A stretch of 64,000 nt of DNA from Stercorarius parasiticus (lineage: Eukaryota; Chordata; Aves; Charadriiformes; Stercorariidae), in the NCBI GenBank assembly GCA_013396915.1, contig VWZL01001979.1:558001-622000 (forward strand), given 5' to 3'. The notes below the pieces were generated by a model, which worked only from the letters and a program-made list of their open reading frames with translations, was not told the DNA's origin and ran no database searches. The position numbers and the translations under genes are program-made. Below, piece by piece: positions 40,801-49,313 of the stretch (the first letter of the stretch is position 1; each line of letters begins with the position of its first letter).

Positions 40801-43800
40801 TTACCGAAAACAAAGCTTAGAAACTCTGAGAAAAATAACCCACAGGAAAAGACTTCTGAAAGCACAAAAAAAGGTGTCTGTCACCTTTTGCCTCATGATG
40901 GAATGAGTTGAGCTAGAAGGCACTGCACATCCTTCTATAATTTTGGTTTCCAAATGTTCAGTGTTTCAGGGACCACTTGTTTAGCCACAATAGATAATAC
41001 AGGATTCAGAAAGCTTACAGTATGAGACATGCCAGAAGAAATTATATAGATTTGATCTTCAGAAAGCATATTTTAGGCTTGCAAATTTATTTAGTCTGAT
41101 GCATAAATCCTAAAGACTTATTTAAGTAAACATGTGACTGATGGTAGATTTTGACTGTTGATTCATACTGCCTTATGATAATGATAAACATGAATGAGAC
41201 ACAGCCAAAACCTAAAACAAGGATCATGTTACACATAGAGAATTCATATGGACCATGATATAAGCGAGGAAGTCAGATTAAGAATCTCATGTATATAAAT
41301 TACAACAAAATTCAGTGCTAAATGCTAAAATAAAAAACTTTGGAATTACGTTTTTTCTACCCAGTGTACACTGGTGTCAAGTTACTAGCATAGGAATCAC
41401 TCAGGCACATGTGCACAGTTTTGAAATCCATTTAATTAGTAATCTCTTTGAAAATTGAAAATAGGCAAAGGTTTACGATGAACAAAATATAATCCTGTCA
41501 CTTATTCGAGATGAAAAAAACATGCCTTCTCATCCCAGAACACAACAAAATTCTTGGGCTCCAGCGACTTACACTACCAGAAGAAATCCACCCAAATAAT
41601 GAAACCAGTCAAAAACAAACACCTCATAAAATTGCCTCCTCCTTCTGTATTACTGATGAATTCCATACAAGCCCACCTGATTGATGCTTTGATTCAAGGT
41701 ATCTTACTACTTAAGGTACTAAAGGTGTCCTACTGTTCAATATTAAAATTCCCTACTTCACCTATCTTCAGGTTCTGATAATGCCCAGAATTCACTAGTC
41801 TGGATGTGCTGAGCAAGTCTTTTTCTAATTTTTGAGGCTTGCCAGGTTAACAGACCTGGACTGCCTTTACCTATCTCAACTACCAGATGTTCTTGAAACG
41901 CCTCTAATTGTCAAAATCGAACAAAACATTGTGAGAGAAGGAGGTGGCAGTGCTGCCATCTGTCCATTTGTCCAATAGCTCTTTACTATGGGATAATTAC
42001 AGTGATCCTGTGTGTGCTGACTCCCACAAGAGGGCATTTGAGAGCAAGCTTTGATTTAATGGAGGGAGACAGAAGGTCTTTGTCTTACTCAGGAGCTGCA
42101 TCTCTCTGTCTACCTATCTTGCTCAGAGTAAAGGAAACTCTGCAGCAGGCTGCAAAGCTGCCAGCACTAGGTGCGCACCCTTTTAACAATAAAATCTGCA
42201 CTTGGGAGCAGAAGCTGCACAAAGACTCCCTGCTTCTCTCAGGACTCTCTCAGTTGGGTGTTCCTGTCCTGCTGGCTTTCCTCAGCAGGAGAGAGCTGCT
42301 CCCTTCATCCAGGCCAGCTCCCTGCCACCTGTATGGTGCTGCCTCTGCTCCCAGGGAAGAACAAACTCCTCAGGCTGGAGAGGGCTCCACCACCTGTGGA
42401 GCACCCCAGTCAAGGCCATTCAAACAGGCAGCTGTGTCCCTCCCATCCAACACTGCCCTTCTGGCACAGCATTCATGCATAAGGCATGCGACACCAAACT
42501 GGCGTGATGCCACCTGGCTTGGCACCAGAAAATGACAAGACAAGCAAACAGCTAGGCCTAAGACAGCTTTTGTACCTGACCAGCTCAGATTCTAAAGCTA
42601 AACGTTATTTGGAAATGCCTTTTAACGTGTTAGGAAAACAAAAATATGTTTGGGAAAAAATGAAAAGAAAAAAATCAGCCCTATACATTTACTGGACTTT
42701 TTCAAATCTCACTTCTGTGATCAAGTTTCATTAGAAAAATACAAGATGTGATCAACAGGGAGCTAGCAGATCTGTTGATGAACTTTCTAACTTGTGCCTC
42801 CTTGTTCATAGCTAACTGTTGTTGCCCAGTAAATACAATTTCTGCCTTCAGCAGGGGGATGCCCCGGCTGTGCACTGACCTGGCAGTGCAGGGGCTCAGG
42901 CTCTCCATGGCCTGAGCTGGGTGTCGCTGGTTTAACCCCTGTGCTGGGGCCAGCAACTGCTGCTTCCCCTGCTCCAGCTTCAGCTCTGGGGTGATCCCGC
43001 TGGGGAGGGGTGACACCCTGCTCCCCAGTCACTGCCTGACAAACCACAGCCCTTTGTGTGCCTGGGGCTGGGGGGGCTGGCGGCCACAGCCAGGCTGCAG
43101 CTGGCAGTGCAGGAGAAGGATACAGGCTGGATGAGAAAATGCAGAAAAATAACCTCAACCGGATCCCTGACTAACGAGGAAGAAACCCTCACCAGGAACA
43201 TCTTTCTCTAGGAAAAGGGCTCAAGATGCTAATAACTAATGCCTAAACTCACCCACTCCTCCTTGAGAAGACTGAAACTGTCACCTGTAGCATCCAGAGG
43301 GACACAGTAAAGTTGAACATAACGCCAAAGAAAATGGGTAGATATTAATAAGTTTTCTGTTATAACAATTTTGACTGTGCTGTTAACAGCAATTTTCTGC
43401 ATTCGTTGTGTAATATGGATTTCTACATTGTTTAAATATTAACTGGATAAACAAAAAATTCCTATATATACACTAGGTTTCCTTTTACCCTTAAAAAGTT
43501 TTTGTGTGTGTGACTGTTAGCATGGTAATATCTTCTTGGGCCATCTACATGAGTTGTAGAACTCAGAAGGACATGGAACATTCTTTTACCACTGTTTGCT
43601 TTTCTTAGAAGATAGAAGCTCAAATATTCAGTATTTTGCATCAAAGACTCTTCCTAGGGAGGCTGAAGTACTTGTTAGAAGGCCTGGAGAGAGCAGATCT
43701 AATGACATTCACAATGGCTAACTCTGCATTTATTATGCAAATAGCATAAGCACACATGAAAATATTCAGTGTAATCAGGAGGATCCTTCTACCCACTTTG

Positions 43801-46800
43801 AATTCCAGTCAGTAGACTGGCTGATCTGTTTTCTTGTAAGAGCTGTCCTGTCTCACAAAAAAAGTCAATATGAACTGAGATCAATAGCACGTTCATGATG
43901 AAAAATCTCTCACACAGGAAATGCGGGAGAAAATAGAGCTTTTTCATAATGGACTATTATGCAGTCATGTGAACTTCTATGACTGCAACACAGGCCTCGA
44001 GGTACCCATTAAAATCTGCCCATAACTCACCGGTAACTGTTTTACTGTTGACAGATCTTGGCTCCTTTTTGTCTTGGAATGAACAGATATGTCACTGGCA
44101 AACTGTTTGCATCAGTATGAATCTAGGATAAAGTGTTCCTCCTAAGGAGAACATACCCTGTTCCAGGCTGCCTTGGTGACACCTACACATTGGTTTATAA
44201 TTGCGTTTCTGTAATGTGGACTCCATCATATCCTAGAGTAGTGTAGCTGTATTTTCACAGGAACAGCTTTTCCTACATTCCTTAGTTCAAACTGACTGAC
44301 TGTAACCTATTATTGAAAAGTTAGATGTTTTCCATTTTGATCCTTGCAGTATAACAGTAAGAGTTTTTAAGTCTCTTTCTTTTAAAATTATTGCATTAAA
44401 AATGCTTCTATTTATATGAACAAATACTTTGTAATCACCTCAATTATTTTCATGATTGACACAAAATAGGCATATACTATGCAAACTCATGACAGCAAAG
44501 CCAGTTATCAAAGAAAGAAAAAGAGAAGAATATGATCTTGTAGGAAATAGAGCATATCTCAGGTTTGTCATGCTGAATAATATTAGAATATGTTGGCATG
44601 AATCAAGCAAAATCACAGACATTCATGGGAACTGCAACTATTATCACTTTCACAGATTCTAAATCTCTGTATATCATCTTACATTCCTTATGTCCCATCT
44701 GCCTATTTTCAACCATTGACAAAATATGTACGAGGGGCTCCTAAACTGGATGTCACTGCTGTTACTATAAACCTGAAATGCTCTATTTACTTATAACTTA
44801 ATTTTGCCTCCTCACTTCTTTAACTGTTCATGCTCCATAATAGATCTCTTTCATTTTTCTTTTCTCTCCATTGGTCACCACAGATTTTGAGCTCTCTGTA
44901 CATATCTGTTTGGCTTTTTTATTACAACACACACTTGCTTTGTATGACTTCTGAGACGGCCACTGCTTTTCTTCCTGTTACCTCTTACGACTAATGCTGC
45001 TCCATTTGCCTCTGAAATCACCAGCTGAAAGTCAGTGTGTTCCAGTCCCTGACATCACAGCATATTAGTTGTTAAGAGGGTATATTTTTGAGACGGTTTT
45101 ATTGATTTCTGCATGATCCTGTTAGCTGCTTCTGGCAGAAAGCAGGGCCATGAGGATTTGCTCCTGATGCGAGAGCTGTTTTCTTAAACCTTTTAGACGC
45201 AAAAATAATTGTGCAATTTACAAGCTATTTATCATAAGGATCTGATGGTGTCTTTCTTGAAGAGAACAAAGTGTCCTCTTGCTAAAATTGCATTCTCATT
45301 CATCTCAATTGATTGAGATTCTATCTCAATCACATAAAATGTATGACTGCGATACAATCCTCTGAAGACAAACAGCATCAGCTATAGCTATCATTGCTCA
45401 CCTATTTTCATAGACTAGGTGTTTTCTCAATGCTGTTTTTTTCTAGGCATAATATAGTTTTTCTTTACATCAATTATCAAACAGCATACACGCTGCTTTC
45501 AATTTTTATCATATTAGTAGGGAAATTAAAGCAGATTATCAATAGCACAGAACACTGAGTTGAATTTATTTTTACAAATGCTGAAACACTGAACAAAATG
45601 CAATTAAAAAGAGGGGTTTTTTTAATTTCAGAAAAAGAAATTAAAAGTTTAGCTATTTAATGTCTTATCCAGAGTTAAAATAAATCTTACCAGTAAATCC
45701 TGGAGGACAAACACAATGGTAGTCTGCAACCAGGTCTAAACAAGTTGAATTGCTTTTACAGAAGCCATAAGTGCACTCATTAAAGTCGATTTCACAGTTC
45801 AGACCTTCAAATCCTTGTTGGAAAAAACCAAAGAGCTATGTATTATTCAGTTATATCTGTGCTTTCTTTTCCAAAGCATGCTTTTGGGTCTTTTTTTTTT
45901 AAATATATTGTTTTCAATTTACTCTTGTAAAAAAAAAAATATCTTGAAGTCTTACAGAAAGATTTTTTAAAAGCTTTTTCTGCTCTGTCATTAATAGGAA
46001 AATACATTTGACCATCAAAGATATTTTAAAAGGAGATAATAATTGAAAGAACAAATTTAGGGTTCAGTATTTTCATTAATTTAGTTGAACTCTTTGATCA
46101 GCAGAGACTTAAGAATCTGTATATCTTCTGCCATTTTGAGAACATTGCAGATGAAGATAAGTGGTGCTGGGATTTAGACATCTGATTATAGTTTTAAAAA
46201 TCACCTCTCAGATAGCTACTTCTCTACTTTTTCCTCTATTCGTTTCTTGTGTCATAGTGACTTTTAGCAAACTCAGAAGTCCAAGAGTTCTTTGTACTTG
46301 AAATGGCTGGAGAATCTCCACTCCAATATCTGACATTTTACACTCTTTTAAATGTATTCTAATTCATGGTCATGCTACAAAATTACTATCATTAGTGCTG
46401 TCACAGGCCATGGCTGCAGGAAGACCATGACTAATGCTAAGCTATCAGCGCCCTCAGTGCAAGGCATATTCCTGTAATTTCTCAGACTGACCATGGAAAC
46501 AATTTCCACTGATCCCTAAGTCATAAAACTTTAGAATTACCCTGAGTTCATTAATAATGTATACAGTAATAGTTCTCATTTGCATTTAGAGTTTAATCAG
46601 ACCCATGTCTCATAGGTAACAAGTAAACCACAAAATTGTCAATGTGGATGCCAAGATTTATTTTTTTTATCAGTTGATCAGGCAGAGTAAACAGCAGAAT
46701 GATCTTTTCCAAGCTTAACTTTCAACCGCCTTCCAATATCTGTTTTGGCTTCTAATTTAAACTAATTAATGATGGAGGCTGTACTTATGAGAATTATTTG

Positions 46801-47824
46801 TAGCAATTTCATCTTTCACAGTAAGTTTCTGAACATATCATCACCACTAGAATGCTTGTATTAATATATAAATACCTGAAATATTGTAAGCTATGAAATC
46901 AACACACCATCAGTCCGTACTTAAAACATAGTACTATTTGAAGATTAAAATCAAACAAATAGAAGAAAGTTTAAAATGCAGAAACAAAGTACCAGGTTAT
47001 AAACCACAACCTTGACTTTATTTTTAACTAAAAATCCAATTAAAAAAACCATTTACATATTTAGAAGAAACCCATTTGTGAAAGTATCTCAGAAAGATAC
47101 TGTAATTTTACATGTTTTAATGCATTTCAGTTTTTCCTTGAACTACTTTTTTCTTGAAACCACTCATTTGTTCATACACTTCTGATAACACTGGGCAATA
47201 TGCATTTTTGCAGAAATAGACAAGAAGTGCTGAAAATCATGTTATTTTTGTCTGTGAAAGTTTTAAGAGATTTTTGTACTGAAGATATATTACAGTCATT
47301 ATTATGACCATTGTAATTTGATTGCTATTCTCAGTTACAAAGCTGCAAGTTAGTACATCAGGATAAAATATTTTCTTTGTAAGTTTATTGATGACATTTT
47401 CTGTGGATTTCACATACTGCACATTTGTGTTTTCTCCACTCCTTCAGACTTCGCTAAAATCATGAGGTTTTGTCTGAAAAAAGTAGCACTTACAAATATA
47501 TCTTCCTCCATAATTTATGGAGCATACTTGTTTTATTAGTTGCCTTGGTGGTAGAAGATGTAAAGGAGGCTTCAGAAAAGAATGAATAACTTCCACAGAA
47601 AGGAAATTTTAACAATGGTTTTGAAGACTGTCAAGAAGATGTTTTGCAGGCTGCAGGCAATTTTGAAAATTTTCAAAGATAATAAAAATAAATTATTTTG
47701 AACAACTTACCTTCAGGGCAAAAACAATCATAGCTGTTGACATGATCCTGACAGACAGCACCATTCAGGCAGGGAGCTGAATCACACTCATTCATTTCTA
47801 TTTCACAGTACTGGCCTGAAAAAC
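4736..47824 (-). CDS. EYS: EYS internal segment, seven EGF-like exons (gene overview)
   Basis: This is the span of the only coding gene recognised, transcribed right to left. Joined exons are 47711-47824, 45691-45813, 32334-32438, 8341-8463, 6593-6706, 5299-5412 and 4736-4849. All are flanked by AG/GT splice sites and are phase 1-1, so every junction restores a glycine or aspartate codon just before the sixth EGF cysteine and no stop appears. EYS is a secreted protein, known in other vertebrates, of many N-terminal EGF domains followed by laminin-G/EGF repeats; it works in the extracellular matrix of photoreceptors and its loss causes retinal degeneration in humans. Identification rests on the last exon, which closely resembles the human EYS EGF with [12 protein letters not shown]. 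Signal peptide, laminin-G domains and both gene ends are outside the window. Another multi-EGF protein (Crumbs or Notch type) is less likely because of that specific match and the very large introns. Confidence 0.82.
5299..5412 (-). CDS. EYS: EYS EGF-like exon 6 of 7 in window
   Basis: 114 bp, 38 codons, phase 1-1, acceptor atgttcatag, donor gtgagt. It completes the preceding EGF with GTTC and encodes cysteines NEC, SPC, ASC, YEC and IC. NINEC with D...Y in ADLIGGYEC matches the calcium-binding EGF pattern. CHSSPC fits the O-glucose motif and CLHNASC the O-fucose motif. Only 449 bp separates it from the last exon in the window. The human domain at this position, as I recall it, is degenerate, whereas this one keeps all six cysteines. 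Confidence 0.86.
6593..6706 (-). CDS. EYS: EYS EGF-like exon 5 of 7 in window
   Basis: 114 bp, 38 codons, phase 1-1. The acceptor is cttgtttccag; the donor gtatta is weak. It reads through the sixth cysteine (GNNC) into cysteines DEC, DPC, ATC, FNC and IC. EVDEC with D...F in VDHLNAFNC supports a calcium-binding EGF. Both glycosylation motifs are present: CLSDPC for O-glucose and CHNGATC for O-fucose. It is spaced 1.2 kb from the next exon and 1.6 kb from the previous one. Confidence 0.86.
7570..7831. other. GC-richer patch next to a 20-base poly-T
   Basis: In the 1.6-kb intron between EYS exons 4 and 5, about 230 bp of GC-richer sequence ends at a tract of about 22 T (7810-7831). A minus frame of about 50 codons with a protein-like composition ([16 protein letters not shown]) crosses it. 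I do not recognise it. It could be an old repeat or a conserved non-coding element. Confidence 0.35.
8341..8463 (-). CDS. EYS: EYS EGF-like exon 4 of 7 in window (non-canonical calcium site)
   Basis: 123 bp, 41 codons, phase 1-1. The acceptor is atttttcattag and the donor is gtgggt, which is weaker than its neighbours' donors. The exon completes the previous EGF (FTGQFC) and supplies cysteines AAC, QPC, SIC, YLC and FC, so all six cysteine positions are kept. Before cysteine 1 the usual D-x-N/D-E is replaced by DVAAC, so the calcium-coordinating acidic pair is lost although D...Y later in [10 protein letters not shown] remains. CLSQPC fits the O-glucose motif; CGASSIC does not fit the O-fucose motif. 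It lies at the 3' edge of the 23.9-kb intron. Confidence 0.83.
   Translation of the reverse strand, partial: VLLVSFAKQMLLPACHNRVEPPASVKTHWVAIFVSVHLVL
8464..10999 (-). other. EYS intron, 3' part of the 23.9-kb intron
   Basis: AT-rich unique-looking sequence between exon 8341-8463 and the decayed EGF exon. No repeat family or coding region was recognised. Confidence 0.55.
11000..11244 (-). pseudogene. Decayed EGF exon inside the EYS intron
   Basis: On the minus strand, a pyrimidine-rich AG (tttttccccag) is followed by a frame reading [12 protein letters not shown], then a stop codon, then [26 protein letters not shown] and DFKC. That is the cysteine rhythm of two EGF domains in one block. It is not usable: the second cysteine is replaced by alanine, the third cysteine is lost in both domains, an in-frame TAA interrupts it, and the distance from the AG to the first cysteine codon is out of step with the phase-1 frame of the other exons. 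No convincing donor follows. I infer an old EYS exon that died in this lineage. A chance EGF-like frame is possible but unlikely with this many ordered cysteines. Confidence 0.6.
11245..22471 (-). other. EYS intron, central part of the 23.9-kb intron
   Basis: About 11 kb of AT-rich sequence. A slightly GC-richer stretch near 12880-13080 and another near 13700-13990 may be old unclassified repeats. Short open frames (up to 127 codons at 19046-19429) have no protein character. Confidence 0.5.
22472..22543. repeat. Short tandem repeat, GTATAAAA-like unit
   Basis: About 70 bp made of imperfect units of the form GTATAAAA, GTATATAAAA and GTGTATGAAAA. It ends within 10 bp of the left edge of LTR copy A. 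Confidence 0.75.
22547..22551. repeat. Target-site duplication, left copy, of LTR copy A
   Basis: CAGAG directly before the LTR. The identical CAGAG follows it at 23085-23089. This sets the LTR boundaries exactly. Confidence 0.8.
22552..23084 (-). mobile_element. Solo LTR of an avian endogenous retrovirus (copy A)
   Basis: 533-bp LTR in minus orientation, reading TGTACTGG at its 5' end. It is recognisable by blocks shared with copy B at 53732-54333, such as gatatggt-type and ggtcagttggggtcagc stretches and gtgggatgggggaga. It is flanked by a perfect 5-bp target duplication, CAGAG, at 22547-22551 and 23085-23089. On the minus strand an ATTAAA near the 3' third and an AATAAAAGC stretch may mark the polyadenylation signal and TATA region. 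No internal retroviral genes are present, so it is a product of LTR-LTR recombination. The family is a common avian ERV type; I infer an ERVL-like class from the 5-bp duplication. Confidence 0.85.
23085..23089. repeat. Target-site duplication, right copy, of LTR copy A
   Basis: CAGAG directly after the CCAGTACA end of the LTR, matching 22547-22551. Confidence 0.8.
23090..26475 (-). other. EYS intron between LTR copy A and the long CR1
   Basis: AT-rich sequence with no recognisable exon or repeat. It ends where the CR1 3' repeats begin. Confidence 0.5.
26476..30460 (-). mobile_element. Long degenerate CR1 LINE, near full length
   Basis: CR1 in minus orientation: its 3' end (antisense of the ATTCTATG-type terminal repeats) lies at the left and the 5' end near 30460. 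Reading the minus strand from the right, about 29400-30100 looks like the ORF1 region. About 28470-28720 encodes an endonuclease fragment ([28 protein letters not shown]). Reverse transcriptase pieces are at 27484-27699 ([17 protein letters not shown]) and 27150-27359 (GDTKMG, EFNKQKC). Stops and frameshifts break every frame, so it is dead. The insert at about 28921-29012 is a separate younger copy. The 5' boundary is approximate. Confidence 0.85.
28921..29012 (-). mobile_element. Short 5'-truncated CR1 nested in the long CR1
   Basis: About 92 bp beginning with catagaatcatagaatcg, the antisense 3' terminal repeats, and ending near ccaccactaaacc. On both sides the older CR1 endonuclease 5' region continues (ctcatgttt on the left, atgttgcatgcattt on the right; together they would read like the usual CR1 sequence there). 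It is therefore a later insertion into an older CR1. The minus-strand frame gives [18 protein letters not shown], the usual CR1 C-terminal tail. Confidence 0.8.
30461..32333 (-). other. EYS intron upstream of the long CR1
   Basis: AT-rich intron leading up to the donor of exon 32334-32438. Near 31150-31230 there are short alternating purine-pyrimidine tracts (acgtacgtac, tatatata). Nothing else was recognised. Confidence 0.5.
32334..32438 (-). CDS. EYS: EYS EGF-like exon 3 of 7 in window
   Basis: 105 bp, 35 codons, the shortest of the set, phase 1-1. The acceptor has a good pyrimidine tract (ttttcttttctgtcag) and the donor is gtaagaag. After the sixth cysteine of the preceding EGF (DKNC) it encodes DIDEC, NHC, GHC, FYC and SC. 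DIDEC with D...F in [10 protein letters not shown] is a textbook calcium-binding EGF. Neither CSFNHC nor CKNGGHC fits the O-glucose or O-fucose motifs, which sets it apart from the 3' exons. It is isolated, with 13.3 kb of intron upstream and 23.9 kb downstream. Confidence 0.85.
32439..33984 (-). other. EYS intron, start of the old CR1 region uncertain
   Basis: AT-rich intron. From about 33540 the sequence may be the diverged 5' part of the CR1 that is clear from 33985. An open plus frame of 118 codons at 32994-33350 has no family signature. Confidence 0.45.
33985..35435 (+). mobile_element. Old CR1-type LINE, plus orientation
   Basis: A diverged LINE whose 3' end is at the right (tagtgctatgattatat). 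Recognisable blocks in order are: gaacttcaccctggggtacttcaagaa-type linker near 34090, a reverse-transcriptase region near 34370-34480 (frame reading like TGLVDK, then broken), a stretch near 34720-34760 resembling the GG...LEDSIRS...NFVKLG region, and a 3' region ending gatgaggatggaatagatgatc. Many indels are present. The left boundary is uncertain; the sequence from 33540 may belong to it. Confidence 0.65.
36450..36890 (+). mobile_element. Old CR1 3' fragment, plus orientation
   Basis: Matches the general CR1 3' layout: a ctta-aagagctcc...agaagtgacttgatta block, a later gctcgaagttgaagacaaa block, and a 3' part with aaatcaggactgaatg. It is strongly diverged and no terminal 8-bp repeats are left. 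Boundaries are approximate. Confidence 0.5.
36891..39937 (-). other. EYS intron between CR1 copies
   Basis: Mostly AT-rich. A GC-richer stretch near 37300-37820 contains a ttgttaataaaacgtag motif and may be an old LTR-like repeat. Another GC-richer stretch lies near 39570-39790. An A-rich simple tract lies near 37921-37955. No gene was recognised. Confidence 0.4.
39938..40523 (-). mobile_element. CR1 LINE 3' fragment, minus orientation
   Basis: Starts with aaaatcacagaattata, the antisense 3' terminal repeats, and runs about 585 bp into the reverse transcriptase 3' region before 5' truncation. On the minus strand 39979-40209 encodes the CR1 C-terminal protein end ([33 protein letters not shown]). 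It is better preserved than the other long copies. It lies in the 13.3-kb intron in the same direction as the host gene. Confidence 0.88.
40524..41999 (-). other. EYS intron
   Basis: AT-rich intron with no recognisable exon or repeat family. Two near-identical short units (gactgactctaaagatggtatctgta and gtaactgactctaaaaagatggta) sit side by side at about 40570-40617. Confidence 0.45.
42000..43160. other. Unclassified GC-richer block
   Basis: Two GC-richer stretches (about 42000-42540 and 42830-43130) stand out from the AT-rich intron. The first carries the longest open frame of the window, 177 codons on plus from 42002 to 42535, and an aataaaatctgcacttggg motif near 42190 like an LTR polyadenylation region. 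The second has overlapping frames of 123 and 104 codons on minus. The translations are rich in A, P, S and L with no domain I recognise, and frames in other phases are open too. This is best explained by base composition or old LTR-like repeats, not by genes. Confidence 0.35.
43161..45690 (-). other. EYS intron up to the donor of exon 45691-45813
   Basis: AT-rich intron. No repeat family or coding region was recognised. Confidence 0.5.
45691..45813 (-). CDS. EYS: EYS EGF-like exon 2 of 7 in window
   Basis: 123 bp, 41 codons, phase 1-1, donor gtaaga. It joins the previous exon as CPEG-FEGLNC, completing that EGF, and then gives cysteines NEC, GFC, STC, YHC and VC. DFNEC plus D...Y in LDLVADYHC match the calcium-binding EGF pattern. 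CKSNSTC fits the O-fucosylation motif (C2-x4-S/T-C3), while CTYGFC does not fit the O-glucose motif. The acceptor ends in caacaag, with A at -3 and a purine-rich stretch next to the junction, so it looks weak; because the exon is symmetric, skipping it would not break the frame. Confidence 0.85.
45814..47710 (-). other. EYS intron of 1.9 kb
   Basis: AT-rich intron between the two most 5' exons of the window. No EGF-like frame or repeat was seen in it. Confidence 0.6.
47711..47824 (-). CDS. EYS: EYS EGF-like exon 1 of 7 in window
   Basis: 114 bp, 38 codons, phase 1-1. The acceptor follows a pyrimidine tract (ttcctttgcag) and the donor is a strong gtaagt. The exon carries the sixth cysteine of the upstream EGF (GQYC), then cysteines 1-5 of a new domain: NEC, APC, AVC, YDC, FC. 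Features of a calcium-binding EGF are present: EMNEC before cysteine 1 and D...Y in [15 protein letters not shown] fits the O-glucosylation motif C-x-S-x-P-C; the residue before cysteine 3 is V, so the O-fucose motif is absent. It is the most 5' exon seen; the part of the domain before it must lie in an exon beyond 64000 or one I did not recognise in the right flank. Confidence 0.85.
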
Positions 47825-48472
47825 CTGCAAAGGAAGCAAGGTAAGCTTTGATTTTCTTCATCTTTATGTGAGCTATTAACATGAAACTTTCATTACAAAT
47901 GTTGTTCTGTGATTAAAACCAAGAAGTGTTGGGATGCATATTCCAATGAACGAGAAAGCTGGAAGTCAGAACTTCTGTATTTTATTTACGAAGAATTAAA
48001 TTTCAGTCATTTCTAATTCAACATTACAAATACATGTCTTTATTGCTGGAATAAAACAATAAAGGAAGTAGAAAGTACTTACAGAAAGTAAGACATTCGT
48101 AGCAGTATGCAAGCAATATATATATTTTCAGGTGTTTTGCTTGTATTAGAGTCACTTTAGCATTTTTATGATACCATTTTTGAATTTTGCCTTGTTAATA
48201 TGAGAGACAGTACATCAGTTATCTCTCACCCATCACCTGGTGCTTTCTACTGTGGAGAGAAGCAGTTAAAAAATGCAGAGTACAAAAACAAGGAGGCATA
48301 ACAAGTACATGCCATATGAGTCAGGTCTTCAGCATTTGTAAAGCGCATAGCTCAGTTACAATGGATGAGGATGCTGTATATATTGCTAAAAGAAGGAAAC
48401 TACATGTAATTAAAACAAAAACCCAAAGACAAACGTACAAAAGGGAAGGGTAAATATTTTTTGTGATTTCTT

Positions 48473-49312
48473 TCATGTCCTTTGGCACACGGTGTTGGGT
48501 GTGGGTGCCCAGGCCCTGGCGGAGGGGCTGCAGGGCGGCCTCTGTGAGGAGAGTCTGGGGCTGCCCCGTGCCAGACATAGATGGTTCCAGCCGGTTCGAG
48601 CCAGTTCCGACCAACCCCTCATAGAGCAGGGTTGAGCCCCGCAGGCACAGTGAGGGCATTTTGGGGAAATGTATTTAAGGAAGGGTAAAACACTGCACAG
48701 GCAGAGTGAGGAGTGAGGAGAAAAAATAGAGTGAGAAACAATCCTGTGAGCACCAAGGTCAGAGAGGGGGAGGAGGTGCTCCATGAGACCGAGCAGCAGT
48801 GGAGACAACCACAACCATGACTGTGCCAGAGCAGATATCCACACAGTGTCCACGCTGCAGCAGGTGGATGTGCCCTGAAGGAACTGCAGCCCATGGAGAG
48901 CACATCATGGAGCAGGGGAAAAGTGTGAGAGGGAAGGAGCAGCGGAGAGGAGCTGTTACGGATTGACCACCACCCACCATTCCCCATCACCCTGCGCTGC
49001 TCTGGGTGGGGAGGAGGTAGAGGAGTAGGGAATGAAGGAGTGAAGTTGAACCTCAGAAAAAAAAACAAACAGGGGTGGGGGAGGTATTGTTTTAATTTAT
49101 CTTTATTTCTCACTATGCAAATCTACATTAACTGGCAATAACTCGACTGGCAGTTGAGTCTATTTTGCCTGTAATTGGTAAGTGATTCCCCTGTCTTCAT
49201 CTCGTCCCATAAGCTTTTTCATCTTACCTTCTCCCCCCATCCTGGTGAGAAGGTGGAATGAGAGAGCGGCTGGGTGGAGGTCAGACAGACAGCTAAGGTC
49301 GATGCACCACAC
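48473..49312 (+). mobile_element. Solo LTR of a second avian ERV type, plus orientation
   Basis: GC-richer block recognised by the avian LTR landmarks in order: cctggcggaggggctgcaggg, gtgccagacatagatggttccagcc, tatttaagg (TATA region near 48671), gcaccaaggtcaga, purine-rich repeats with gcagcccatggag, ctgcgctgctctgggtggggaggagg, tttatttctcactatgcaaatct, gagtctattttgcctgtaattgg and gagagcggctgggtgg near the right end. No coding interior is present. The right end is near 49310. The exact ends and a target duplication could not be fixed. Overlapping open frames of 112-164 aa on the minus strand here are chance products of the base composition. Confidence 0.75.
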
Positions 49313-49313
49313 A

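Noticed and set aside
42002..42535. 177-codon plus-strand open frame, the longest in the window
   Set aside because: Composition is biased to A, L, P and S, other frames in the same place are open too, and there is no domain or exon structure. Kept only as an unexplained block.
42787..43158. 123-codon proline- and alanine-rich minus-strand frame
   Set aside because: Explained by GC-rich composition; no start context, homologous motif or neighbouring exon.
48619..49113. 164-codon minus-strand open frame
   Set aside because: It lies wholly inside an LTR and is the reverse of purine-rich LTR text.
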